A stretch of 64,000 nt of DNA from the NCBI GenBank assembly GCA_037443425.1, contig JBBIOI010000001.1:34986-98985 (forward strand). Direction: 5' to 3'. Source of the stretch: JBBIOI01 sp037443425. GTDB lineage: Bacteria; Desulfobacterota; BSN033; UBA1163. Both the position numbers and the translations under genes were made by a program. Positions 7,898 through 16,088 of this stretch are shown here, in pieces. The stretch's first letter is position 1. Each line of letters starts with the position of its first letter. The notes under the pieces are model-generated. The model ran no database searches and was not told the origin of the DNA. It saw nothing but the letters and a program-made list of their open reading frames with translations.

Positions 7898-9082
7898 ATG
7901 GCTTTAAATTATTCAACAATTGAAGGTAGATCAAGGGGCTATAAGATCTTTGTCGGCATTTTAGGAGCGATGGTTGTAGTCTTCTTTATAAGCTTCCTCA
8001 TCTCATATATAAAGGGTCAACAGGTATGGGGAATTAGCAATATTATCCCATGGGGCCAACTTATCACCTTTTATATTTATTTTATTGGACTCAGTGCAGG
8101 TGCGATTATTATCTCCTCCCTTAGCTATGTCTTTAAAAAAGAGACGTTTGAACCAATTGGAAGAATGGCTGTATTTATGGGAATTTTACTCATGGTAGGC
8201 GCTATGTTCTTTGTTATGGTTGACCTTGGAAGACCCGAGAAGGCATGGCGTCTTTTTATGTATTTCTATCTTAACAATATGAGTTCAATGTTTGCGATAA
8301 ACTCTATCTTCTATGCTGGATACATTACCCTTATGCTGATCTATTTATGGTTGATTTTCGAAGGTAAAAAGAGATTAGCCTCAATAGTCGGGATCATAGA
8401 TGTTTTATGGGCCATTGCTGTTCATATGGGCACAGGGGCTATATTTGGACTTATCGGAAACAGAGAGATCTTCTTCTCACCTATTAAACCATTCGAATTC
8501 CTCATGGCAGCACTCACCTCTGGAACTTCACTCATAATTCTTACTGCGATTGTCACTTTCAAACTATCCCGAAGAGTTATCCAGGACGAATTGATCTTTG
8601 GCCTAAGTAAACTTTTAACATTAATGATCCTTATTCTTTTAATAATGGTATTTATTGATAAACTAACACATATATATTTCCCTAACCGTGAAGCAACCCT
8701 GTATCTATTCTCAGGTGACTACTGGTGGCTATTTTGGGTTTTTCAGATTGGCATGGGAATCTTTTTACCCCTAATACTGCTTACACATCCAAAGACAAAA
8801 ATGAATAAAAGATGTGTGGTTATCTCAGCTATATCTGTAGTTATTGGGGTATTTGGTGAAAGGGCAGCAATTGTTATACCGGGAACAGCTCATCCACAGC
8901 CATTCATAGCAGGCAAGATCGAAGGCTTATGGGGAGAACCAGGTATCTTTAAGATAACCCCGTGGGAAAGTCTTCTAAGCATAAGTATTGTTTCTTTTGT
9001 AATGCTTATGTTCGTTCTTGGGCTTAGATTTTTAGAAATTTTACCAGCAAAGAATAATGATTCTATCTCTGTGCAAGGTTAA
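7898..9082 (+). CDS. NrfD/PsrC-family integral membrane subunit
   Basis: 394-residue membrane protein of the NrfD/PsrC/QrcD family that exchanges electrons with quinone. About ten hydrophobic segments are visible, the first at residues 18-37 and the last at about 363-382. A GRPEKAWRLF motif after the third helix and a GERAAIVIPGTAHPQP segment near the C-terminus are family hallmarks. It anchors the catalytic and ferredoxin subunits and would act as the quinol/quinone site. SD GAGGAAAT precedes the ATG. It is followed by two more membrane genes, which is not the usual end of a psrABC-type operon. Confidence 0.9.
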   Translation: MALNYSTIEGRSRGYKIFVGILGAMVVVFFISFLISYIKGQQVWGISNIIPWGQLITFYIYFIGLSAGAIIISSLSYVFKKETFEPIGRMAVFMGILLMVGAMFFVMVDLGRPEKAWRLFMYFYLNNMSSMFAINSIFYAGYITLMLIYLWLIFEGKKRLASIVGIIDVLWAIAVHMGTGAIFGLIGNREIFFSPIKPFEFLMAALTSGTSLIILTAIVTFKLSRRVIQDELIFGLSKLLTLMILILLIMVFIDKLTHIYFPNREATLYLFSGDYWWLFWVFQIGMGIFLPLILLTHPKTKMNKRCVVISAISVVIGVFGERAAIVIPGTAHPQPFIAGKIEGLWGEPGIFKITPWESLLSISIVSFVMLMFVLGLRFLEILPAKNNDSISVQG

Positions 9083-9118
9083 AGTTAAGTTTAAATCAAT
9101 TTAAATGGGGTTTAGGAG

Positions 9119-9328
9119 TTGAGACCAGTAGCAATTATAATTGAAGTTTTAATACTTATTGGAATGATATATTGTATATTTTTGTCTATAAGATTGACAA
9201 TTTTAGATATTGGTTTTCGTTCAAAATATGACCGATTCATAAAATGGGCCCTCGGGATGGTTGGCGTGGCAGTATCTGCCTTTCTTATTGCCCATTTGAT
9301 ACTTTTTTATCCAAGAATTTTACCTTAA
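9119..9328 (+). CDS. Small two-helix membrane protein of the molybdoenzyme operon
   Basis: About 69 residues with two predicted transmembrane helices (roughly 5-27 and 41-64) joined by a short basic loop containing RSKYDRFIKW. It lies 36 bp after the NrfD gene and 19 bp before the CCG protein, so it is almost certainly part of the complex. The start is uncertain: a TTG at 9119 directly abuts AGGAG, which is too close for normal initiation; GGGG at 9107-9110 fits better. An ATG five codons long (9106-9123) overlaps the same spot and could couple translation. No homologue recognised; it may be a small assembly or heme-binding subunit, though no conserved His pair is seen. Confidence 0.7.
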   Translation: MRPVAIIIEVLILIGMIYCIFLSIRLTILDIGFRSKYDRFIKWALGMVGVAVSAFLIAHLILFYPRILP

Positions 9329-9347
9329 TTTATATTGAGGCTTAAAA

Positions 9348-11390
9348 ATGGATCTTACATATTTACAATTTTGGATAAAGCAAAATTCATATCTTTTAAA
9401 TATTATATATCCTATTAGTATTGGTTTTTGTATCCTTATAATTGTTTTGATCGTAATTTTTTTATATACATTTAGAAAAAAACATTACCAGTTATGGCAT
9501 ATAGGAAAAGGTGAGGACTGCTATGATCATAAATGGGAAAGGATTAAGGTCCTTTTAAAAGTTGCACTTGGACATTCTCGATTCTGGAGAGAGATATTCC
9601 CGGGAAGTATGCATTTTTTGATTTTTTGGGGAACCATAATCCTTTTTATTGGAAAGATCATCAGACTTTTTTCTCCTTTAACCGGTTTATCCGCTCCTCC
9701 TAATCTAATATATCTTATTGCCTCTTTTATCTCTGAATTTGGTGGAATACTCATCATCATTGGGGCAGGAATGGCAGTCTTTAGAAGATTCATACAGAAA
9801 CCCCAAAGGCTTGATTCAAAACCAGATGATCACTTGAAATACCTATGGGTTTTTCTAATCATTCTTACAGGTTATCTTATTAAAGCCTATAGGCTCAGTC
9901 TTTCAGGAGAAAGTGTTACAACAATCTCTTTTTATTGGGCTCCGATCAGTTCAAACCTTTCTCGATTTATCCTTATTTTTCCAAAAGAACAGTTAAACGA
10001 ACTCTTTCTCTGGCACAGGGTTTTAATCCATGCCATTCCATCATTTCTCTTTTTAGGATATATTGTCTTAAGCCGTTCCTCACTTACACATATTTATTTA
10101 TCAGCCCTTAATGTATATTATAGATCACTTAATCCAAAAGGGGCTATTCGCCCTATCCCTAATTTTGAAGAAGCTGAAACCTATGGCGCAACCGAAATAA
10201 AAGACTTTACCTGGAAGCAGTTGCTCGATCTTGAAGCCTGTACCCGATGTGGTAGATGCCAGGACAATTGTCCTGCCCATTTGAGTGAAAAACCACTTAA
10301 TCCTAAAAAGGTCATTCAAGACTTAAAGGCCCATCTTTTAACACAGGGTGGAAACCTCATCCCAGTTGAGCGCAAATCAGAACAGGTTTCCTTAATTGGA
10401 GATATTATTCCAGAAGAGACATTATGGTCCTGTACAGCCTGTTTAAATTGTTATGAACAGTGCCCTGTATTCATTTCTGCATTTGACAAGATTATAGAGA
10501 TGAGGCGATGCAGTGTATTAATGGAGAGCCGTTACCCGGCTGAGGTTCGTGAAGTTTTTCGTGCAATGGAAAGAAAGGGTAATCCATGGGGTCTCGAAAG
10601 GAATTTACGTGCTGATTGGGCTTCAGATCTTGGAGTTAAAACATTGGCCGAAAATCCCGATGTAGAGTGGTTGTATTTCCCTGGATGCTTTAATGGATAT
10701 GATGATAGAAATAAAAAAGTTACGATCTCCTTCATAAAGATCCTTCAACATTTAAAAGTATCTTTTGCTATTTTAGGTCAGGAAGAGAACTGTTGTGGTG
10801 ATCCTGCACGAAGGATTGGAAATGAATATCTATATTCAATATTGGTTGAAAAAAATATAGAGACATTCGAACGCTATAAGGTCAAGAATATAATAACGAC
10901 CTGTCCCCATTGTTACAATACATTAAAAAATGAATATCCTCAATTTGGTGGAAATTTTAAGGTCCTTCACCAAACAGAATTTATTAAACACTTTTTTGAC
11001 CAAAAATTATTAACTCTTCACAATGAGTCTTCCTTTACAATTACTTATCATGATTCTTGCTATCTTGGTCGTTATAACCAGATCTATGAACCGCAAAGAG
11101 TAATTCTTAAATCAATTCCTAAAGCTAATCTAAAAGAGATGGAGCGGTCTTATGATAAGAGTTTCTGTTGTGGTGCAGGTGGAGGAAGGATGTGGATGGA
11201 AGAACATTTAGGGAAAAGAATTAACGAGATGCGAATAGAGCAAGCACTTTCGCTTAACCCAGATATAATTGCCACGGCTTGTCCTTACTGTTTAACGATG
11301 CTTGAAGATGGGTTAAAGGCAAAAGGTAAAGATGATTTAATAAAAGTATATGATATAGCTGAATTGGTTGAAAAATATATGAAATCTTGA
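9348..11390 (+). CDS. NarI-like membrane domain fused to HdrD/DsrK-type CCG iron-sulfur protein
   Basis: 680 residues. The N-terminal 250 have about six hydrophobic segments and histidines (His76, 89, 223, 228) suitable for b-type heme ligation, like NarI/DsrM/HmcE. Then come two [4Fe-4S] motifs (Cys298-301-304-308 and Cys362-365-368-372) and two cysteine-rich CCG domains (Cys447/482-483/519-522 and Cys571/607-608/645-648), as in HdrD, DsrK and HmcF, which reduce disulfides or bind a non-cubane cluster. The fusion joins quinone-side heme chemistry to cytoplasmic thiol/disulfide-type chemistry in one chain. As the last gene of the molybdoenzyme operon it would exchange electrons between cytoplasm and membrane. 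It converges with the minus-strand Bug-like gene eight bases away. Confidence 0.88.
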   Translation: MDLTYLQFWIKQNSYLLNIIYPISIGFCILIIVLIVIFLYTFRKKHYQLWHIGKGEDCYDHKWERIKVLLKVALGHSRFWREIFPGSMHFLIFWGTIILFIGKIIRLFSPLTGLSAPPNLIYLIASFISEFGGILIIIGAGMAVFRRFIQKPQRLDSKPDDHLKYLWVFLIILTGYLIKAYRLSLSGESVTTISFYWAPISSNLSRFILIFPKEQLNELFLWHRVLIHAIPSFLFLGYIVLSRSSLTHIYLSALNVYYRSLNPKGAIRPIPNFEEAETYGATEIKDFTWKQLLDLEACTRCGRCQDNCPAHLSEKPLNPKKVIQDLKAHLLTQGGNLIPVERKSEQVSLIGDIIPEETLWSCTACLNCYEQCPVFISAFDKIIEMRRCSVLMESRYPAEVREVFRAMERKGNPWGLERNLRADWASDLGVKTLAENPDVEWLYFPGCFNGYDDRNKKVTISFIKILQHLKVSFAILGQEENCCGDPARRIGNEYLYSILVEKNIETFERYKVKNIITTCPHCYNTLKNEYPQFGGNFKVLHQTEFIKHFFDQKLLTLHNESSFTITYHDSCYLGRYNQIYEPQRVILKSIPKANLKEMERSYDKSFCCGAGGGRMWMEEHLGKRINEMRIEQALSLNPDIIATACPYCLTMLEDGLKAKGKDDLIKVYDIAELVEKYMKS

Positions 11391-11398
11391 ATATACTT

Positions 11399-12466
11399 CT
11401 ATTGTTCTTTTAAGACATCTCTAATTTTTTCTATCTTCTTGTAAGTCTCTCTAATCTCCTTTGAAAAATCCTCAGAATTTAATGGATCAATGATTACGAG
11501 ATTTTTATTTGCCCATTTTGCATAAGATGGTTCTTTAATGGCCCTTCCAAAAGCATCTCCTAATACCTTAACAACATGAGTTGGAGTGTTGGGCGGAGCC
11601 TCAATAACATGACGTATCGTTATCTGTTCTACCTCGTAACCTAACTCCTTCAATGTAGGGACCTCAGGGAAAAAGGGATATTGTGGATTACGCTTATCAG
11701 GAAATAAGACCAAAGGTCTTATCTTTCCAGTTTTGAGCCAAGCCATGATGCTATTTGCAAGACATATAGTAAAATCAATCTCCTTACGTGATAGGGCTGC
11801 TATACTCGAAGCAGAACCCTCATAGTTTATCCATTCTACATCTATCCCTAATCCTTTAGCTAATAAAATTCCTGTAACATGCGTGATCCCCCATCTTAAT
11901 GGGATAGCACATTTAAGGCGCCTTTTTTTAGCATCTTTCAAAAATTCATTAAAATTTTCATATGAATCAGCGGGCACAACTAAAAGTTGATTTCCAGAAG
12001 CCCATGCAAAAACTGGTGTAAATTCAGAAGTCCTAAATTGGGCATCAGTCATCATCTCAATAATGATACTCCGAGGAAACGTATAACTGATCAATGTATA
12101 ACCATCTGAATTTGCTGTATTAAATTTTTCAAAAACCATCTTATTCCAGAATCCAACAATGTTTTCTACCAGGATATCAACCCCCAAGGATTTCCGAGTA
12201 TGGGGTATAATCTCTCTTATATCTTCATTCTCGCCACCCGAACCAGTAATGATCTTAATAGGTCTTTGTGGAAAGGCTGGCTTTATCATCTCCCAGCCTT
12301 CTCTTAAATCGGGTGGAGAAGCCTCTGCAATCTTTTGAGATAACTTAGGGCCAATTATCAATTTAGTAAGTGATATTACTGCACGGGCAGCCTCATCAGC
12401 CTGTTTTAAATCCCTGAGGTTTGCCCTCTTCATTACTTCTTCAAGAAACTCCTTTCTTGTCATCAT
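11399..12466 (-). CDS. Bug/TctC-type solute-binding domain with DUF2267-like N-terminus and no signal peptide
   Basis: 355 residues from the ATG at 12466, chosen because TTGGAGATAA lies before ATGATG; the upstream 21 codons are AT-rich with no SD. Residues 1-60 (MTRKEFLEEVMKRANLRDLKQADEAARAV...PPDLREGWE) resemble one DUF2267 repeat, a helical domain with FL-x2-V and a PP(D/E)LRE end. From about residue 65 the protein follows the Bug/TctC fold: PQRPIKIITGSGG, then DGYTLIS, GIDVEWINYEGSA, and a C-terminal PTLKELGYE and APPNTP. These proteins normally carry a signal peptide and bind carboxylates for TctAB or act as sensors; here no export signal is visible and tctAB is absent. A cytoplasmic ligand sensor is the best inference. 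Divergent from the Moco operon. Confidence 0.8.
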   Translation of the reverse strand: MMTRKEFLEEVMKRANLRDLKQADEAARAVISLTKLIIGPKLSQKIAEASPPDLREGWEMIKPAFPQRPIKIITGSGGENEDIREIIPHTRKSLGVDILVENIVGFWNKMVFEKFNTANSDGYTLISYTFPRSIIIEMMTDAQFRTSEFTPVFAWASGNQLLVVPADSYENFNEFLKDAKKRRLKCAIPLRWGITHVTGILLAKGLGIDVEWINYEGSASSIAALSRKEIDFTICLANSIMAWLKTGKIRPLVLFPDKRNPQYPFFPEVPTLKELGYEVEQITIRHVIEAPPNTPTHVVKVLGDAFGRAIKEPSYAKWANKNLVIIDPLNSEDFSKEIRETYKKIEKIRDVLKEQ

Positions 12467-12606
12467 ATATTTATCTCCAATTTTTGAATTTTCAAATATA
12501 TTTTTATCAAATAAAAAATAATTAGTCAATCTTTCATTCTTTTTATCAGGAATTTATATTAATTGAACTCCCTTGGTACAGTATACCAAATATCCCACAT
12601 TATTAA

Positions 12607-12645
12607 TTGACTTTTTACAAAAAATCGATTAATTATATATATAAT
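12607..12645 (+). promoter_or_regulatory. Promoter region for the Moco operon
   Basis: AT-rich block with TTGACT (12607-12612) 17 bases from TAATTA (12630-12635), and TTTACA (12614-12619) 16 bases from TATATA (12636-12641). A perfect TATAAT lies at 12640-12645. Which pair is used cannot be decided, but all place transcription start just before or within the riboswitch-like leader. Confidence 0.5.
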
Positions 12646-12753
12646 CTCCGAGCCCTTTTCCTAAAACCCAAATTAAGGGTATGGAAATTGGCCGATAGGG
12701 TATAGTTGGAAACGGCTATACCTCCCGTGTTTGGAAAGGAGAGATATCAATTT
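12644..12753 (+). ncRNA. Moco-type (molybdenum cofactor) riboswitch candidate
   Basis: The leader of moaA folds into elements expected of a Moco RNA motif. TCTCC near 12646 can pair with GGAGA at 12738-12743 to close the domain. GGTATAGTTG (12699-12708) pairs with CGGCTATACC (12713-12722) around a GAAA tetraloop, a GNRA loop as used for tertiary docking in this class. GGCCGATAGGG and CCTCCCG flank that hairpin. CCGTGTTTGG (12725-12734) is exactly complementary to CCAAACACGG (12766-12775), which overlaps the terminator stem, giving a switchable expression platform. Known Moco riboswitches control moa operons, consistent with the downstream genes. Class assignment is from memory of the motif, not a covariance search; a tungsten-cofactor variant is possible. 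Confidence 0.7.
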
Positions 12754-12787
12754 AAAACCGATTTCCCAAACACGGAAATCGGTTTTT
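12754..12787 (+). terminator. Regulated intrinsic terminator upstream of moaA
   Basis: AAAACCGATTTCC (12754-12766) pairs with GGAAATCGGTTTT (12774-12786) over a seven-base loop, followed by TTCGGTTTT. The loop and right arm are shared with the alternative helix CCGTGTTTGG/CCAAACACGG, so the two folds exclude each other. It lies 21 bp before the moaA start and would cut off the Moco operon when formed. Confidence 0.8.
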
Positions 12788-12807
12788 CGGTTTTATGAGG
12801 GACTATT

Positions 12808-13791
12808 ATGTTAGTTGACCCATATAAAAGAAAAATAAATTATCTCAGGATTTCTGTAACAGATCGATGTAATTTAAGATGCCGTTACTGTATGCCAGAA
12901 GAAGGAATTCCTTTAATCTCTCATAACGAGATTCTCACCTATGAGGAGATTTTGAGAATAGTGAATGTATTTGCAAAAGAGGGCATTTCCAAGGTAAGAA
13001 TAACAGGAGGGGAACCCCTTGTAAGAAAAGGGATAGTAGAACTTATTTCACGTCTCTCAAAAATAGAAGAACTCAAAGACCTTAGTCTAACAACGAATGG
13101 AATTCTCCTAAAAGATTTTGCACACGAATTAAAAAAGGCAGGATTAAAAAGGGTTAATATAAGTCTTGATTCTCTTAAAAGGGAAAGGTTCTTAGAGATT
13201 ACCGGCAGAGATGGATTTGAAAGGGTATGGGAAGGGATACTGGAGGCACTAAAAGTAGGTCTTTCTCCAATAAAGATTAATATGGTTGCAATCAAAGGAG
13301 TAAACGATGATGAGATTGAATCATTTGCTCGATTGACCATAGATCTCCCCCTGGTTGTTCGCTACATTGAATATATGCCCTCGGGAAATGGTGATAGCTG
13401 GAGTGAGGAAAATATAATAACAGTTGATCAGATTAAGAAACGTATAGAGAATATTGTAAAATTAAATCCTATACCACATAGTGAGTTGGATGGCCCTGCA
13501 AAAAGATACCGTATTGAAGGGGCACTTGGAGAAATAGGATTGATTGGGGCTGTGAGCGAGCATTTCTGCAGTGATTGTAATCGTCTCAGGCTAACCCCTG
13601 ATGGAAAGATAAGAACATGCCTGTTTTCTGACAATGAGATTGATCTTAAAGAATATATTAGAAATGGTGCCACAGACGAGGATTTAAGGCAGAGACTATT
13701 GATAGCCCTTAAAATGAAGCCAGAAAGGCATCATATAAACACCAATCAGTTTAAGAAGTGTCAACGTAATATGTCAGCAATTGGAGGATAG
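12808..13791 (+). CDS. moaA: GTP 3',8-cyclase, radical SAM (molybdenum cofactor step 1)
   Basis: 327-residue MoaA. The N-terminal DRCNLRCRYCMP carries the CxxxCxxC that binds the radical-SAM [4Fe-4S] cluster, TGGEPLVRKG is the SAM-binding GGE motif, and the C-terminal CSDCNRLRLTPDGKIRTC holds the second cluster that binds GTP. The chain ends in IGG, the conserved C-terminal GG pair needed for activity. Together with MoaC it turns GTP into cyclic pyranopterin monophosphate. It is the first gene of the Moco operon, under the riboswitch-terminator leader; SD TGAGGG precedes the ATG. Length is typical. Confidence 0.97.
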   Translation: MLVDPYKRKINYLRISVTDRCNLRCRYCMPEEGIPLISHNEILTYEEILRIVNVFAKEGISKVRITGGEPLVRKGIVELISRLSKIEELKDLSLTTNGILLKDFAHELKKAGLKRVNISLDSLKRERFLEITGRDGFERVWEGILEALKVGLSPIKINMVAIKGVNDDEIESFARLTIDLPLVVRYIEYMPSGNGDSWSEENIITVDQIKKRIENIVKLNPIPHSELDGPAKRYRIEGALGEIGLIGAVSEHFCSDCNRLRLTPDGKIRTCLFSDNEIDLKEYIRNGATDEDLRQRLLIALKMKPERHHINTNQFKKCQRNMSAIGG

Positions 13792-13811
13792 GTTTAAAAA
13801 AAGGAGATTTT

Positions 13812-14297
13812 ATGACAAAACTTACACATTTTGATAAAAAAGGTAAAGCCAGGATGGTTGATGTAAGTGACAAACCAGAAACCCTGAGAGAGGCTATCGT
13901 CAGAGGTTCTGTATATATGAAACCTGAAACCTTTAAAAAGATAATGACAGGGGATATTGCAAAAGGCGATGTCCTTTCAGTTGCAAAAGTTGCAGGGATA
14001 ATGGCTGCAAAAAAGACCGCTGATATTATTCCAATGTGTCATCCTCTAAATCTCTCCCATATTGAGGTAAATTTTTTCCCTGTCGAAAAAGATAGTAAAA
14101 TTGATATCGAAGCAAAAACAAAAATAAGGGCACAAACTGGTGTGGAAATGGAGGCATTCGTGGCAGTTGCCTCTGCAGCTCTTACTATCTACGATATGTG
14201 CAAGGCGATTGATAGAGGCATGAGGATTAGTGATATACATCTTGTAAAAAAATCAGGGGGAAAAAGCGGAACTTACGTTGCAGAAGATAAAAAATAA
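13812..14297 (+). CDS. moaC: Cyclic pyranopterin monophosphate synthase
   Basis: 161-residue MoaC with the hallmark sequence from KTADIIPMCHPLNLSH, including the catalytic-site His, through GVEMEAFVAVASAALTIYDMCKAIDRGM with its conserved ME pair, and a final VKKSGGKSG. It completes conversion of the MoaA product to cPMP in the cytoplasm. It lies 20 bp after moaA with AAAGGAG as SD and abuts the MOSC gene. All signature residues are present. Confidence 0.97.
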   Translation: MTKLTHFDKKGKARMVDVSDKPETLREAIVRGSVYMKPETFKKIMTGDIAKGDVLSVAKVAGIMAAKKTADIIPMCHPLNLSHIEVNFFPVEKDSKIDIEAKTKIRAQTGVEMEAFVAVASAALTIYDMCKAIDRGMRISDIHLVKKSGGKSGTYVAEDKK

Positions 14298-14309
14298 ATG
14301 GGGTTTATT

Positions 14310-14747
14310 ATGAAAAAAGGAAAGATTTTAGCGGTTAATATTAGTGATGAAAAGGGAACGAAAAAGGTAAATGTTCAAAAATGCCAGCTACTTAAAGGAT
14401 TTGGATTAAAGGGGGATGCTCATGGAGGTCCATGGCACAGGCAGGTCAGTCTCCTTGCAAATGAATCCATAGAAAAGATGAGAAAAAAGGGGCTTCAAGT
14501 TGGATATGGAGATTTTGCTGAGAACATAACAACAGAAGGAATAGACCTCGTAAGCCTCCCAATTGGAACAGAGATAAGGATTGGAGATTCCGTACTTTTG
14601 CGTGTAACTCAGATTGGCAAGGAGTGCCATGAAAGATGCGCGATCTACTACCAAGCAGGAGATTGTGTTATGCCTCGAGAAGGAATATTTGCCGAGGTTA
14701 TAAAAGAAGGTGAAATCAAGGTTGGAGATGAAATAATAATCAGTTGA
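14310..14747 (+). CDS. MOSC-domain protein
   Basis: About 145 residues of the MOSC (Moco sulfurase C-terminal) family: GDAHGGPWHRQVSLLANESIE, then GDFAENITTEGIDL, RIGDSVLLRVTQIGKECHERCAI and GIFAEVIKEGEIKVGDEI. The conserved Cys in KECHERC is where sulfurated Moco or its sulfur is thought to bind. Such stand-alone proteins handle or deliver Moco to target enzymes. Two ATGs are possible: 14298, fused directly to the moaC stop, and 14310, which has GGGG at proper spacing; I prefer 14310. Lies between moaC and mogA, in the order often seen in Desulfobacterota. Confidence 0.9.
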   Translation: MKKGKILAVNISDEKGTKKVNVQKCQLLKGFGLKGDAHGGPWHRQVSLLANESIEKMRKKGLQVGYGDFAENITTEGIDLVSLPIGTEIRIGDSVLLRVTQIGKECHERCAIYYQAGDCVMPREGIFAEVIKEGEIKVGDEIIIS

Positions 14748-14788
14748 TTCAGTTTCTCAGTGGTGAATAAATTATAAGGGAATAAAAA

Positions 14789-15283
14789 ATGGAATATAAA
14801 GTTGTTATTTTAACAATCAGTGATAAAGGTTCCAGGGGTGAGAGAGAAGACTCAAGTGGTCCCACAATAAAAGAGATGATAAAGGACCTACCATCAAAGA
14901 TAATTCATTATGAAATAATACCAGACGAAAAGGAAAAAATCGTCGAGGCCTTAAAGATAGCTTCGGATCGATTGAAGGCTGATCTTGTTTTGACAACAGG
15001 AGGAACCGGCTTAAGCCCGAGGGATGTAACACCTGATGCTACTCTTGAAGTGATTGACAAAGAGGTACCAGGTTTCTCTGAAGCAATGCGAGCTGAAAGC
15101 TTAAAAAAGACTCCACATGCAATGATATCAAGGGCAGTCTCAGGAATTCGCGGATCAACACTGATTATTAATCTCCCTGGAAGTCCTAAAGGTGTAAGAG
15201 AAAACTTAAGCGTTATACTTCCTGCACTACCTCATGCACTTTCAAAATTAAAGGGAGATCCTACTGAATGTGCAACCGAGTAA
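14789..15283 (+). CDS. mogA: MogA/MoaB-type molybdopterin adenylyltransferase
   Basis: 164-residue MogA/MoaB fold: AVVILTISDKGSRG-like start (KVVILTISDKGSRGEREDSSGP), the TTGGTGLSPRDVTPDATLEV signature, and INLPGSPKGVRENL near the end. The enzyme adenylates molybdopterin with ATP ahead of MoeA metal insertion. The length is that of MogA/MoaB rather than MoeA or a Cnx1 fusion. 41 bp after the MOSC gene; AAGGGAAT serves as SD. No moeA, moaD, moaE or moeB lies in the window, so those must be elsewhere. Confidence 0.92.
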   Translation: MEYKVVILTISDKGSRGEREDSSGPTIKEMIKDLPSKIIHYEIIPDEKEKIVEALKIASDRLKADLVLTTGGTGLSPRDVTPDATLEVIDKEVPGFSEAMRAESLKKTPHAMISRAVSGIRGSTLIINLPGSPKGVRENLSVILPALPHALSKLKGDPTECATE

Positions 15284-15309
15284 AAACGGTCAATCTGGAG
15301 GTAAATTGA

Positions 15310-16065
15310 ATGAAGGATTTTTCTAAGGATCTTTTTAATAAGTTTCTTGAGGCATTAGGTCTAAAAGAGTTACCAATTGGAGTATTTTATTCAAATGACA
15401 AACCTGATGGAATCACACCAAACGAAGGGATTCATGGCTGTATGATCGGTTATCTAAAGAATGTAAGAAAAAAAGGGGAAACTGTCTATTTTGACAAGGA
15501 TCATTTTGGTTGTCCTGGTGGCGCTTACTATATGGGTTTTCGTGAGATTCCAAGACCAAATATTGAGTATTTTCTTTCATGTGGAATCCCTGGTGAAATG
15601 GAAGGCGAACGTTACATAAAGACACCAGAGCTTGCAAGACAATATTTCGATAACATGAAGCCAAGGCGTGCACCTTCAAATTTTTGCATTTTTAAACCAA
15701 TAGACAAATTTAAAATAGACGAGGTACCAGAGGTGGTCGTCTTTTTTGTAACTCCTGATATCTTATCAGGCCTATTTACACTGACAAATTATGCCTTAGA
15801 AAGAACAGACGCAATTTTAGCACCATTTGGCTCGGGATGTAGTACAATATTAACATATCCATTAAAATACGAAGAATTAAAACTACCGTATGCCTTTATT
15901 GGTATGCTTGATGTATCGGCAAGACCCATGGTAGAAGAACACATAATTACACTTTCTATGTCTTATTCAATATTTGTCAAACTTTTAGAAAATGCCACTG
16001 GAAGTTTTCTTGAAACAGAGAGCTGGAAAAAAGTTTACAATAGGATTAAAGGGATATCTCATTGA
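15310..16065 (+). CDS. DUF169 family protein
   Basis: 251-residue cytoplasmic protein of the DUF169 family: PIGVFYSNDKP near the start, a Cys-rich middle (GCPGGAYYMGF, then EYFLSCGIPG), and a late FGSGCSTILTYPL with the conserved Cys. Function of the family is unknown; the repeated conserved cysteines suggest a metal, cluster or thiol role. It sits directly after the Moco genes with SD CTGGAGG and overlaps the start region of the YjbQ-type gene, so it is transcribed with Moco synthesis here. A role linked to molybdoenzymes is inference only. Confidence 0.88.
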   Translation: MKDFSKDLFNKFLEALGLKELPIGVFYSNDKPDGITPNEGIHGCMIGYLKNVRKKGETVYFDKDHFGCPGGAYYMGFREIPRPNIEYFLSCGIPGEMEGERYIKTPELARQYFDNMKPRRAPSNFCIFKPIDKFKIDEVPEVVVFFVTPDILSGLFTLTNYALERTDAILAPFGSGCSTILTYPLKYEELKLPYAFIGMLDVSARPMVEEHIITLSMSYSIFVKLLENATGSFLETESWKKVYNRIKGISH

Positions 16066-16088
16066 TGATTTTAAGTACTGGAGGAGAT

